Part shown: positions 24,261 through 36,560 of the stretch, piece after piece
Layout: the number at the start of each line of letters is the position of its first letter
Numbering within the stretch: position 1 is the stretch's first letter
NCBI GenBank assembly: GCA_963970005.1
Contig: CAXAMN010021984.1
Span: 747,755-811,754 of the forward strand
Direction of reading: 5' to 3'
Origin: Durusdinium trenchii
Taxonomy: Eukaryota; Sar; Dinophyceae; Suessiales; Symbiodiniaceae
Length of the DNA: 64,000 nt
The notes under the pieces: model-generated
Seen by the model: the letters and a program-made list of their open reading frames with translations, nothing else
What the model was told of the DNA's origin: nothing
Databases searched by the model: none
Made by a program: the position numbers and the translations under genes

Positions 24261-24359
24261 AGTGGTTTCAGAGTAGATGGCACAAACCCAAAGAGGTCCT
24301 TGATGCGGGGGTCCATATAAATCACCTTTTCGGGATTGTGCCATCCACTGTGAAACCAC
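24261..24359. repeat. Inverted repeat (arms about 28 nt, loop about 42 nt)
   Basis: The left arm begins agtggtttcagagtagatgg and continues cacaaaccc (24261-24289). The right arm is gggattgtgccatccactg followed by tgaaaccacc (24333-24360). They pair as GTGGTTTCA/TGAAACCAC and GATGGCACAA/TTGTGCCATC with a few mismatches. The element lies about 0.4 kb beyond the stop codon of the fumarate reductase-type gene. It may be a foldback element or a structured RNA. Confidence 0.7.
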
Positions 24360-24741
24360 CGTAGAAGCTGCAACGAACTCTCAAAAGAAACTGGCCGACA
24401 TCTCGAAAGAAATTGGCTTGCAAAGACCGCTCCTTTTGCCGGAGCACTTGTCAGGGCTCAGCGAAAATTTCTGGTCTGCTGGGAGGAGTCTGAGTCCTTC
24501 TCGCTTCAAACGGGAGGGAGTTGTCAACTCGCTTCTCACAGCTTGGCAGCAGGAGCCTTATCGGCTGCCAAGCCACCTCCTGAAAGCTCCTTGAGATCCT
24601 GGGTGAGTTAAAAAAGCAAACATCCAAAGTTGAAAGACTTGCAGGGGAAAAGCATGGGCTTCAGCTTCTTGCATTTGTTTGTATCCGGAGGTTGGTCACT
24701 TTCGATCTGTGTGTTGCAAGGGCAAAAGGTGTTGCTCAGTG

Positions 24742-27700
24742 TCAAGTAGAGCAGGTGTGGACAGTCGCAATAACCTTCAGCCAAGGATCCATGCTCTTGA
24801 ACTTGTCGCCCAACATGTACTTTGCGCAGTGCTTGCCGGCCACACGCCCAAACACCACGCAATCCAACAAGGAGTTGCCACCTTGGATTCGCTAATCACA
24901 TCCCCTGAAGAGGTCCCTCCAAGGGCATGTCCAATCGGAAGTTCAAGTCGCATTTCCAATAAGCTATTTTTTAGCACATCATCGAATCCCAGAGGGCTCA
25001 TGTCCCAAAGACAAGGACAATCTAAACCCCAGTGGTTGGGGGATCTCCATAGTCTAAAATTAAGCAACGAACGCAAGTTATAACTCACTAAAAACATGTG
25101 ATTATAGCTTTCCTCTGATTGAGAACTCCCCCCAAAGTCCCAAAAGCATCCTCACAAAAAAGAACGGTCCCCACTTATTTTGGTAGAAATGGTATCCAAT
25201 ACATGTTGAAAGGTGTTTTACTTTTCTATCTATTTGGGAGTCTGTATCAAAACATGTTCAAAAACCACCCTCTGGTCCTGGTCACCAAGGCGGTTGTTCC
25301 CATGGACGCCGCCCGCCACTTCGCCAGCAGCGTAGAGCCCCGGGATGGCTTTGCCCGATGTGTCCACCACGGCGGAGTTCGCGTCGATCTCGAGGCCGCC
25401 CATGCAGTAGTGAATCACTGGGGTGATGATGGCCTACAGTTCCCACTCGAGCTTCCGGGAATGGACGAGATGGGTCATGACTGGACATCCACTGGTTAGG
25501 TGTTTTACATCAGTCATGACTGGACTTCCAGAGTTCATGTGGCTCATGGAATGCTGAGTCAAACGTCAAAACACACTTCTTGAATCTGGTTCGACATCCC
25601 AGGTTCACTCATACCTGGAATGAAGGACACAAACACCCAACTTTGGGAAATAAAAGGACAGGCCTTGTGCCAGAGCCCCAAACAATTCTCGGCAAAGAGC
25701 AATTAAGGATCATGACATGGCAATGACATGGCATGACAACACGCCAGTCCAGACTCCCTGAAATCATCATGGAAATAAGAAGAACATGGTCATCCAAGGG
25801 GCCTTGTTCGACTTCAATTGTTCCGAGTACAAGTTCTTTCATGCGAGTGTGTGGTGTTCCACACCCATTCTCACACTACTTGCGGTTGAATAGCGGCTTA
25901 ACGATAACCTTGTGAAAGTGGAGGCGCTTGTCACAGGTCCACCACTGAAGCAGGTCTCAACACATCTTCTTTTAAACAAGACATGTATCCACCAAAACCG
26001 CTACATCAAATTCATTAAACAGCTTCTAACTTCTCTGTGAAAAGACCAAGTGGCCGAGTAGAAGGGCTCGGCCTTCACCTGCCGAATCAAACTCCGCAAA
26101 CTCGTCAATTTGTTTTTTTTTGAATTGGGGGATCCTGAGCCAATGCCCCTCATGAGCCAATTCACAGTCAATCGGGTCTTTGGAGGAAACCCTTAAACTC
26201 GCCAAACTCAATGTGTTGAACACACTGGCTCAAGTTTGGGTGCTTTCGGCCGTCCCACCTAGTCTAGCAAAAAGACGAGACCAAACCGTAATTGTGTAAA
26301 AGGTTAGTTTCTCTTCGAAACCAATGGGTTCCATTTCCTCATGCTGCAATCCAGTTCTTCTGTAAGTCCCGAACCAGCCGAAAGTGAAACGAAGCACTTG
26401 TGCTTCGTCACAGAGTATGGCAGTTTATGGGATTAGATAATGGATGATAATTGAGTCCTTCAACACATTGCTGAGCTCTTGGAACGTCTTGGAACTCCGA
26501 TGACGCCGACATATACGCCACTGCCAGGTCGCTTTTGCCTGCGTTCTTATCTAGATTATAAAGATTCAGGTTGTCAGTCGCAGGCACCTTTCAATGAGCT
26601 TCCCCCACGCAAACCTATAGTTGTAGGAACTCCATGCGATCAGAAACACGTCGTGCAAGTGAAGCCAACGAAATTGCAGCAACATTCCTTCCGTTCATAG
26701 ATGGCCATGAAAGGACACTGATAACCCCGCCAAATACCGCCAAATACTGTTTTCACCCTCTGTGAAACATGGTGAAACTTCTCCAGAGGGGCGGTCTGTG
26801 GTCACTCGTTTTTGGTCTTTCATGGTGGCTGGCGCCAGGTGCCTTGGAGCCATCGATAATGTTGTGGAAGAACTTCTTGCCGACGCCCGTCTTCCCACTG
26901 GGCTCGTCCCAGGTCTTGCCTTCGGATACGAAGGGAGTGATGCAGGGTCGACGGAGAAGCCATGAGCAAGGAATGGTCATTTAGCATACTAATGTATATG
27001 CGTAGTTTGAATGATCTTGAATCTTGAATGTAATATGTATATGTTTCCATTTAGTGTCCTTCCATATTGGTTCCATACATTGAAGAGCAATGTAATATCT
27101 ATAGATCTTCCATCGTCTTCCATGATCTTCCAAAGGGCTCCAAGGTCTCAGTGAAATGATCATTGAAATTGAACAACCGGGTATTCTAAAAAGTCTGCAT
27201 TCCAACGCACATCCGACCAGACGACCCACCAAACAAAACGACGAATCCACCAAACCCTGCGCCTGAAGGGTAGGCTGGGTAAGGTCCACCCTCGGGATCC
27301 TTCTCCTGCTTCTTGGCCGCCTCGAAATGCTGCTGGTGGGTGGCCTCCAAGGTGCTCACTGGGATCTGCATGTCTTTGCAAAGCTCCTGGGCTGGAAGGG
27401 CCCGGAAGGGCCTGGAAGGATGATATTGGGCCCAGCAAGGAGTTTTTTCTGCATCCACATGCTGAATCCATGCTGAACGTCCCATCTGACCCCAAAAACG
27501 GGTGCTCTGCACATATTAGCACTGGGTTCAGGACGGAACTGTCTTTGTGCAGTTTCTTTGACACGACTGCAATCAATTGTATTCAACTCTGTCAAGTACC
27601 AAAGACATCCATAGGATAAGACCAAACTGCTTTGCCGTCCTCGCCCGAGGCATAGAACTTCATCACCCCGCGACCGGTGTAGTGCTTGCAATGCCAAATG

Positions 27701-30700
27701 ATCTCATCGGAGGCCGCCTTGTTGAGGATCAGCCGGTAGGGCGGCTGCGCAAAGGGCGCTGGGTAGGCCGGCGATGCAGCAGGAATGGCGATGCAGCCGT
27801 ATAGGTTTGTCTCCAATCAGGCGACTCTGTAACAGGACAAATCTAGAAATACCCTCTATACAAACAAACCTGATGCATGTGTGTGTGTGTGTGAGTGAGC
27901 ACTCCCATGCATGGCCCCACTAAGTGCCACCACGGCCAGCACTGATCACCTTCCACAACTCCTCCTACACTTCACTGATCGACAGCACCTCTGTCGTCCC
28001 TCTCATCCCCCATCCTGGCCTTGGACTTCCACATCTCCCCCGTGACGTAATCCCTGCGCCCCAGCTCGTTGCAGAAGCGTTGTCCTTCCGCATTGATGAC
28101 CAAGCCGCCCACGCCGCGCAGGGCCTCGGCGGCCAAGAACTTGATCTTTGCCTCGGGGTCATCGGGCTCCACCAAACCGGTCGGATGGACCTGCGCACAG
28201 TGCCAGCGCTGGGCGGCCAGCGCGGTGGTGTGGGACGGAATGGGGCCCAATGCCAAACAAAAATCGCTTTGCCGCTTTGGGAGGTTTAGAGGTTTGGAGG
28301 TGGAGAGGTGTGCGAGATTACTTAGTATATATATATATATGGACCGATATGAGTGGATAAACATTCAATTGAGCGGTGTTCAAAATTGTGTTTTCTTTTC
28401 TTGCCGAGAAATCAAACCTTACAGTGGGCCTTACGCAAAACTTACGTGTTTCTATGCTTTGCTTACGGTGACACATGTATGCATGGCTATTCTTACGTTT
28501 TGCTTACGGCGAACATATGCAAGTCCACTATGGTCACATATGAAATGTTGTTGCAAAACAAGAAAGGAAACAGAATCAAAATCAACAAGTGTATACAAGT
28601 GTCGCTTCCGGTAGCCTTCCGGCATCGTTCAAGTCTGCACATCCTTACGGCAAACCTTACGGACACCTCACAAACATCAGCTAAGATCACTATGTTCACT
28701 TATTTTTCGCCGGTCCCTGACTAAAAAGAAAGGGCGAATTTAGAACGCTGCTCAATTGAACCACCTTCGAGACCACCAAAAAAGAGACCACACGCGTGCG
28801 GGTTCCCCGCAAGAAGAACGGACCTGCACCCACTCCAAGTCAATGCTGCGAGCTCCGATCGCTTCACCCATCTTGATGCCGTCACCTCCGGACGGGTGGA
28901 ACCGGTAAAAATGGCAGGGTTTCAAGTGGTCGATCTGTTTAGCAAACGGTGGGGTGTGTCTGATCCAGCAACCTAAGTATATAGATGATGTTTATTGTAC
29001 GTGTAAGCAACACGTTTACCCTAAGATACCCTAAGACTGTTTTATTTGAAGGCTGGTTACCCCTACTTGCACACCTATTATTTGTTGCGACTGGCCCCAT
29101 GCCCAGAACACTGATTAACCTCCTTGACCATCATCAAAATTCCAAGAAACGAGACACTGGCTTGAACAATCCGCTGGTTTATGGTATGTGTTGTCCCTTG
29201 CAGGTATCATCTAAGTCCACTATCTCCGGGCCAACGCAATCAACATCACTGTGATTCATGAGTGTCCCACAAGTCTCGTACGCTGTTACACCGGCCTCCT
29301 TTCACAAACCAAATCTTAGCTGCCTTAGCTCCCCACTCATTAAGCCATATTAAGATATATTAAGCCATATGATGCGGAGTAAAAGGCCTTCGACTCCGCC
29401 TTCGACTCCCAAAGACCCAACCACAACCAGCTCACCTGTCGTATGATCTCCATTGGTGGTGGGCAAATGCAACAAGTCCGGTCGGTACTTGGCCAGCAGC
29501 GAGTCGTCCGTGAAGTCCGCGCCAAAGCCGCCCGTGGCCAAAATCACTGGACCTCCCCAAAGGGCCCAAAGGTCAAAGCTGAAAGCAAGCAGGGGGTCGA
29601 CCACTTTTTTCCCTAACAAGCAGTTCAAGCAGGAAGGGTATTGCTCCAGGAGGAGGGATGGATGTAGAAATTGGATGTGGCTTTCTGGATTCGGTGCACT
29701 TTTCCACGAACACAAAACCCATGGAAGTGGGCATGGCCAAACGACGATCCACAAATTAGCAGGTACTTTTGTTCCATGTTAGCAAGCCGGAACAAACACA
29801 ATCTCCTGGTTCCTCAGTGTTGCTGTAGTTGGTCCTTTTTCTTCGTGGAGTTCACTGGGGAATCCTCCATGTCCTCGGCCATGTCTCGGTCTCAGCCATT
29901 GTTCGTCCTACTCTTTTTACATTCCCCCGCTGAGGTTTTAACAGTGGCAACTCTGGAAACCCACTGACTGACAATTTACCTGGAAGACCGTTGGAAACCC
30001 TCATTCTGAATCCAAACTGAACAAGAGAATCCTGGAAATTCCCGTCTTCTGTCTTTCACATTGTCTTCAAAAAAATTGCCGGAATTTGCACGTACAAGTA
30101 CTATAATTACCAGAAGCTGAAGCGAAGCATGTGTGTCTCTCTCCCAGACGCTGAAGCGAGTCCCCCACCCCTCCCCTTCAGGCCTTCCTCGGTGAAGTCT
30201 TTGCCCTTCTTCTCGTAAGTGACGCCACACACGGTGCCTGACTTGGTCAAGAGCTGCTTCACCTTGGCCTCGCCGAACACACGCAGCACGTGTTTTCGAC
30301 CTACGCACCACGAGTCGGGAAAAGGTCGAACAATATGAATTTGGCACATGAGTTTTGCCTCCAAGACCAAGCAACAAAAAATCACCCAAGACCTCTCGTA
30401 AAGAGAAACCTCGACTGAAACCTCCTTTGTTTTTTCCACAGATACAACACTGCGGTAGAATCACCCACCTCGGATCTGACTAAGGGCCATTTGAAATAGT
30501 TGGGGGTTCTTACTTTCAGATGTTATACGGAAGGGGCTTCAACATGTATGTTAAAAGCATCTTAAAGCTCTCCCACTCCAGCTGAACCTTAGAGCCATCT
30601 TAAGCCCTATGAAACCCTCTGTGCTTCAAGCATCTTCAAGCAGGCTCCAAACCTGGAGGCGCCGGTCGCGATGCCGGGACCTCGCACCTTGTTGATGATC

Positions 30701-32550
30701 CGGGCCAGGTCACTGCGCTCAGAGATCTTCTCCACCATCTGGATCAGGGCCTAACACGAGAGCGTGGCAGAGCGCGTCTCGCGCGATCTGAAGGGTCTTG
30801 AATTTTGCATCACTCGTGCCAAATGAGTGCTGAAGTGTGTTTAAAAGATGTCCATGACATTGCCCGTCCTACATCCGTGGACTCCCCTTTTCGCCCAGTC
30901 ACGTAGGTGATGGTCATCCCTGGGAAGCGTTCCTTGCCGCGATGGGTGCGAGGGGCGCTGTGGCCGCCCAAACGGGCCAGCAGGGACATGTCCAGATCGA
31001 ACTTGTCCACCAACCAATCAACGTCGCTTCCTCAGAAAAACAAGGGAGCGAGCTTGCTTTCTCAGGATGCGTTATGAACATAATTAGACTCCAAACAAAG
31101 TGTTTTGGCTTGTTTCTTCATGTTCCCTGCAAAATGGATGGGATATGTGCTGCATTTCTTCTCATTCATTGGCGCAAAATGCTAAGGGAATCGAGAGCCT
31201 ATAACTGAAGCTCTACGTAAAACATCATCCACGGTTGCAGTAGTAATTCTGCCGTGGTCGTAACAAGGGGTCCTGTGCGTATGAACATTCAATGCCTTGG
31301 TTCAGGTGGGATCAATTGCTCATCTGATCATTGGATACAGGATAGATTGCTTGCTTCTGACAATGGACAACTATTCAAGAATCTTTGAATAATATGGACA
31401 CTAATTATATCGACCCCAAAGACTTGGGGGTCAGGATGATTGGCATGTTGACCTGATGTCGTCTTCAGGACCTTTCGATGAAACGAAAAACAACGAATGT
31501 ATCCCACATCTTCTGATTCTCGCTGCCTAGGATCCGGAGTTGCCGCAAAGCACCTGCGTCCAACATTTCTGACACAACAGCGGTCGTCTTCGGAAGCCCT
31601 TGGTTGAAGCGGATGGCACAACTTATAACATCAATATCCTCTAACATCTTTAAAAATAAAACCAATAAAAAACAAACGGCATTAAAAACATAAATAACAC
31701 GACCGGCAGTCCTTGTTTCCTGCATTCAAAGAGTGGCAGGTGGTGGAACGGAAGTGACCGTAGAAACATGTAGATCATGTAGAAGCGAAGGTCTGACATC
31801 ACAAGAGAACTCTGAGATGATCTGTTTGCGCCCTTGGAACCGAGATAAAATCACGCCCCACACCCAGCGGAGCCTCCCCAGAAAGGAACACAACACACAA
31901 ACCCCATGGCTTCCACAGCGGAGCCTCCTCGGTTTTCCGGTCTTCGTCTGCGTCTTCCGTTCGCCTTCACGAGTTCGGGCTTCTTGGCGCCACCCTTCAG
32001 GGTATCCGAGGTGAAGAGCTGCACCGAGTCCTCGAACGACGCGGTCCGGATGACGCGTGTGGGGTCAGATGAGGCACCCGACGGGACGACTGGGAAATCC
32101 ACCGGAGCTTCAGTGACAGAAACACACCATCTTCGTGGTTTGCAAAGGCAATGAACACATGGAGCGTCATGGATCTCCGGTCCTCCACCTTCTTCTGCTT
32201 CTGTGTTTGCGTCTCGGCCCCATTGATGCCACTGGTGGCTTTGGTGCTGTTGCCACCGCAAAAGGCGCTCTTGTCCACCAGCACCACCTGCACATCATGT
32301 GGTGACGCCGCGTGCGGTGTGGTTGTAGGAGTGTGTTCGGGTGGCTGTTGGCTGTTTTTTTTGCGATAAAATGCTTTTCTGGGAACAAAACTTCAGAATC
32401 CGCTCCAAGTTTGGGATCGTGCATACGCGTGCAGGACGAAGCAACTCCTAAGCGCCCTGGTGTTGAAGGCACCTTGCCGCCACACTCAAGCACGGTGTTG
32501 GCCGCAGAGACACCGGCCAAGCCACCTCCCACCACGATAGCTTGCGCCAT
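24742..32550 (-). CDS. Soluble fumarate reductase / flavocytochrome c-type FAD protein, 16 exons
   Basis: Exons in order: 32473-32550, 32183-32287, 31965-32030, 31535-31553, 30903-31030, 30688-30750, 30184-30268, 29436-29552, 28824-28885, 28020-28190, 27640-27744, 27263-27386, 26843-26919, 26055-26078, 25286-25433, 24742-24881. They sum to 1512 bp, 503 residues plus stop, with every phase matching. It begins [18 protein letters not shown], a dinucleotide-binding GxGxxG fold, and continues with [81 protein letters not shown] and [19 protein letters not shown]. These are the FAD and fumarate-binding signatures of the yeast Osm1/Frd1 and bacterial flavocytochrome c family, including the conserved His and Arg residues. 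There is no heme-binding or membrane domain and no clear targeting peptide, so a soluble fumarate reductase is inferred. Donors are six GT, six GC and three GA. Confidence 0.93.
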
Positions 32551-33611
32551 CCGAGTTCGGAATCTGGGCGAGTTCGGAAGAATTAAAAGGGGAAAAGCTT
32601 TCGATGGGTCTCTGGAGCCAAAACGGCTGAGAAGCGGATCCGAGGTGAACCCGTACGAGACTTCTATGGCCCCCAGACTATATATAATACATGCATGCAT
32701 ATGTAGACACAAGAAGACCGCGAAGAACAACTTGTTTCCTGTATACATATATATGCATATATTACCACTAAATCTCTTAAAAGGCATGCGTTCTTATTGG
32801 GAAGAGATGGGGAGAGCAGTAATATGTCCCTCCAAAAAGAAGAAAAACATTGTGTCTCCAACACTTCCAGCACACCGCGAGTCTTGCACGGATGTCGGAC
32901 GTTCCACCGGAGTGGACATAGATGAACCCTCTGCATAGCTGGCAGCTGATAGTCTACCTTGTTCATCTTTGGAGTGTACAGTGTACATGAGTGTACATGG
33001 CTGGCCCCAAATGGAATTTCGTACGGCTGCGATCAATCATTCGCCTCTCAAAATACCCTTCCCCCTATAGTATACCAGGCGGGCAAATGCACATGAACCG
33101 ACGACCCGACTGTCGCAGGTTCCTTTTCAGACCGCAGGTGTCTCCTTCGGCTCGGTCCGCGCCCGCAGGGCCCGCAGGGCACGAACCGGGCCTTTTTCGC
33201 CTTTTGCGGTCTCCTGTTCGGACCGAACGAGTTCGCGAACGGGACGCGGCACCTGAGATGGGAGGATCATGAGATGGAAGATGAGATGGGACCACAAGCG
33301 ACATCTGAGGCTGTGGAATTTCCGCCTTTAAGGGCTCGAAGTTGAGACAAAAAGAACACATGACCCCTCTAAAGTAGCAAAACTTCACAAAACATCATAA
33401 AACTTCTATGCCAACAGATCCTATGCGATTCTGGCAGGATGAGAATCAGGATTCATTCGACCCCCCCGAATCAGGATTCATAACGGGACTTTGCGTCTTT
33501 GTGGAGAAAACCAGCTCGAAAGCACCTTCTCTAGGCCCCAAAATAACGGGACTCTGGGACTCCGCATTTGTTCAGCACCGCGGGCTAGCCAGTCCTCGAG
33601 ACTTCGGCGTC
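32551..33611. other. Upstream region of the fumarate reductase-type gene
   Basis: No further exon was found upstream of the ATG at 32550. The sequence just upstream on the minus strand contains AG sites that could accept a spliced leader, as expected for dinoflagellate messages, but none can be chosen. A TA/TGCA-rich tract lies near 32,680-32,765. Confidence 0.4.
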
Positions 33612-34169
33612 TTAGACGGTTTGTTTCTTGGCTAAGTTCTGAAGGTCTGCCATCATCTTGGCCTCGCATGGAGCAGTGGTGACGGGCTGAATGTTGTGTG
33701 TTTCGGCTTTCGGAACGGGCGGTGGGAGGGGCGGTTGGATGGTAGAAGGATGTAGAGGGCCAAACTTGGCAAGACCTCTTTGGGCAATTCACCTACCGGA
33801 CATGAAGGAAACATCAAACACCCGTCGAAGAATGCCTTCTCAAACAAGAACAATTGAACGACCAAAGAGACTCAGGAATCTATCCTGTGTTGTCGTTCTT
33901 CAAGGAGCGAAAACAAATAAACCCTCTGAGTCAAAAGCAAGTCCAAACATAAATGCCCAAAGGGTGGGATCAAAGAGTTCTGGTTCAACCAATATCTTTG
34001 ACTCGGTCAAAGAACGCGCGTGTCACGTGGCGTGCGTCACGCAGCCAGGCCTCCCAATCATCAAAGCTCTTTGCTCTCTGAAAGGTCTCGGAAGGACTCT
34101 CGGCTTTCTCGCCTGCGGTGGAATCTGGTTCAAATTCAGTGAAAGGTTCAGAAAACAACATATATTCTG
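33612..34169 (-). CDS. 3' end of a small unidentified gene (two exons)
   Basis: The upstream exon (from about 34169 down to 34027) reads EYMLFSEPFTEFEPDSTAG, EKAESPSETFQRAKSFDDWE and AWLRDARH, then a GT donor. The final exon (33612-33686) follows an acceptor ttcag and reads PVTTAPCEAKMMADLQNLAK, then KQTV and a stop. Phases agree. The product ends in an acidic stretch, a Trp-containing helix and a basic tail. I do not recognise a domain. The 5' exons would lie in the repeat-rich sequence above 34.2 kb and were not found. Confidence 0.5.
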
Positions 34170-34269
34170 CTGCCAATAAACCCCCAAGAGGCACTGTGGC
34201 ACCGTGATTGTTCTAACTTCCTGTTGTGTGTTTGTACATCTCACATCTTCCTATTTCAATCTTGCTGGA

Positions 34270-34383
34270 GCAATGACGCTACTAGGGGCTCCTGGCCCCT
34301 GGCCTTACTACTAGGAGCAAGAAGCTACTATGAACAAAGGGCATCGCTACTAGGAGCAAAGATGCTACTAGGTTGGAGGCCAC
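34270..34383 (+). repeat. Dispersed repeat family, copy 4
   Basis: Reads gacgctactaggggctcctg, gccttactactaggagcaag, aagctactatgaacaaaggg and catcgctactaggagcaaag, ending atgctactaggttggaggcc. It is the inverse of the 8.95-kb copy, including the shared ggcctccaacct edge. Confidence 0.78.
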
Positions 34384-34644
34384 TGCCGGGGATTTCTGCA
34401 TCTTCTCCTTTGAGACCCCGAGAACGTTTTCAAACGACAACCGCCCTGTGCCACAGCCGGCCTGAGGGCTTCGGTCGACCGTGACTCTCTTTGGCCTTCG
34501 GTCTGTTTCTGTCCGCTAGACCGCAGACGCAAGAGAACACCAGGGATGCTCAGATCTTCCAGGTGATGTTCAGATCTTCAGTTGCCACAAAAATATAGGA
34601 CCGGATAACCCCACATGTTAACAACTTCACCAGACACAGGAGCG

Positions 34645-34826
34645 GACAATTGGTGGTTGGCGGTTGGTGGTGGTTGGTTGGTGGTTGGTGGTTGGTGGTG
34701 GATGGTTGGTGGTTGCTGGTGGTGGTTGGTTGGTGGTTGGTGGTTGGTGGTTGGTGGTTGGTGGTGGTTGGTTGGTGGTTGGTGGTTGGTGGTGGTTGGT
34801 TGGCGGTTGCTGGTTGGTGGTGGTAG
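34645..34826 (+). repeat. GGTTGGTGG-type array (repeat family B, copy 1)
   Basis: About 180 bp of tggttggtggttggtgg words in irregular order. The G-rich strand has many GG runs spaced by one to three bases. A module copy follows at once. Confidence 0.92.
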
Positions 34827-34830
34827 GAGA

Positions 34831-34950
34831 GCACCAAGTGCTGCGCCTGCCATGCAGATCACACCGGCACAGCGGCGGCGACCCAGGAGCACCAGGGCAT
34901 ACATCCGACAACTTGGAGAGCAGTGCTGCGCCTGCCACGCGAATCATGTA
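34831..34950 (+). repeat. Repeat family B module, copy 1 plus a partial copy
   Basis: The module reads gcaccaagtgctgcgcctgc, catgcagatcacaccggcac, agcggcggcgacccaggagc and accagggcatacatccg. A second start, agtgctgcgcctgccacgcg, follows and breaks off. The same module is found twice near 39.2 kb and twice near 43.8 kb. Confidence 0.85.
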
Positions 34951-34954
34951 GTAG

Positions 34955-36550
34955 TACGTGCTGTAGCCCATGGTCCGCCAGCAGCGCCACGGCAAGAGCA
35001 CCACAGCGCCGCACGGCAGCCAAAGGGGGTGCGATTTATTTTTTGGGGGGGGGACAGAGGAGACAGGGGAGCACACATCCAGGATACCTAGGGCTCCAAA
35101 GGACCTCAGCCACACGATCTAAGTGCTTAACCACAATCCGGTTGGGCCTATTCTATCTGGCCAACCAAATCGCCAGAGCAGTGGGTCCGGGCCTTTGCGG
35201 GGCGATCATCCTGAGTTCGTGAGCAGTACCAGGCGATGTGCTCCCAAGACCCTTGCACTGCTCCACACAGGGAGCATCGCGATCGATCGAGGCAGTCGGA
35301 GTCCAAGTGGCAGTGATGGAAATATGATCACTGACATGAACCTGAACCTGTCCAGCCCAATTCAGTTAAGGGGAGAGGTGGATCACCACAAGCAACCCAT
35401 TGATGATTTTGAAGGTCTTGCGAATATGACAAGTTTAATGCAACACCACAGCTCCAAAGAAGGAGAAACTGTGCTCTGCCGAGTTGCACCTTGTCGCCAA
35501 ACCGGTGAGGAAAGTCCTTCTTGACAATCCAAGCCACGCCACCAGTGGGGTGACAACGAACGAGCCGCGGCAAGCGGGGTATAGAGTCAGTGCCTCGACA
35601 GGGATTGTTCCATTCAGCATCGTTGGATATGCGCCAACACGCAGAACAAGTGAGAAGTGTACCTGCGCGCAGTTTGTTCGAACTAGTAGGCCATGTCGTC
35701 CAGTCAGGTTTGATAACAACGAGTTGGTGGCCCCCACCATGAGGATCTTGAAGCTTCCGTTCAAGCTTCATCCCTGTGCGTTTCCCGGCCGACATGTAGT
35801 CAACAACGAGGTCGGGTCGCCCTTTAGCTTGTTTCCCACGGGCAGCAAACAGCTTTTTGTGAAAACCGTTTTTCTTTCTCAGGGTTTTATGTTTGTCATT
35901 GTAATGTCTTTCTGGCTTTTTCAAGAACATTCCTGCTGATTCCCTCAGGCAAAGCTGCGGGACAGAAAGGGCCATTCAGGTAAGCTAAAAGAAACTTCCA
36001 AGTGGTTGGCAGTGCATTTCACGCTAAGTTTAAGAACCGATGGGTCGACGTCCGGGTGCCTCGACGCATGATGACGTGTTCGTCGATCCGACACCTGCCT
36101 AGTATTGGGTTTGCCAGTGATGCGGTCAGAGCAAATCAGACAAGTCTATCTTCATTAGTCTGATTGTACAGTTGATCAAAGGCTCTTGCATTGGTCAAAT
36201 TCTTTCTCTGACCTGAGGTAGGTAAATCATCAATGTCGTACTAGGAACAGGCTCAAAATGCATATCTCTGTCGGGATGGTCAAACTCAAACAGTCGACGA
36301 CGTTTCTTCATACCCCTGATCCGGAGCGTCAGTGGAGGAGCCAGGTAAGACTCCTTGAGAATGGAGGGTATTGTGTCACCACAACCCACAAGCCACAAGG
36401 AGAGCGGCAAGGTCAGGCTGGGAGAAAGAGGATCCGGAGTACAAGGAGGGAGGGACAGAGACCTACAAGACGCCAGACTCCGAAAATTCAATCCAAGTGT
36501 ACCAGCTCCTCCCGAGCAACAAAGGGAGTGTCTGTGAGTCAAGAGTCAGG
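34955..36550. other. Unassigned, possibly decayed mobile-element sequence
   Basis: Open frames of 100-215 codons exist on the minus strand (35,328-35,975 is the longest), but no domain can be recognised. It may be decayed sequence of the non-LTR element that lies upstream on the minus strand. Confidence 0.3.
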
Positions 36551-36560
36551 CACGTGAGTT

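Noticed and set aside
25119-25499. Plus-strand open frame of 126 codons
   Set aside because: It is the shadow of a fumarate reductase-type exon on the minus strand (25286-25433).
26215-26240. Relic of the dinoflagellate spliced leader (tggctcaag)
   Set aside because: Only nine bases match the end of the leader, which is expected by chance. The preceding leader sequence is absent.
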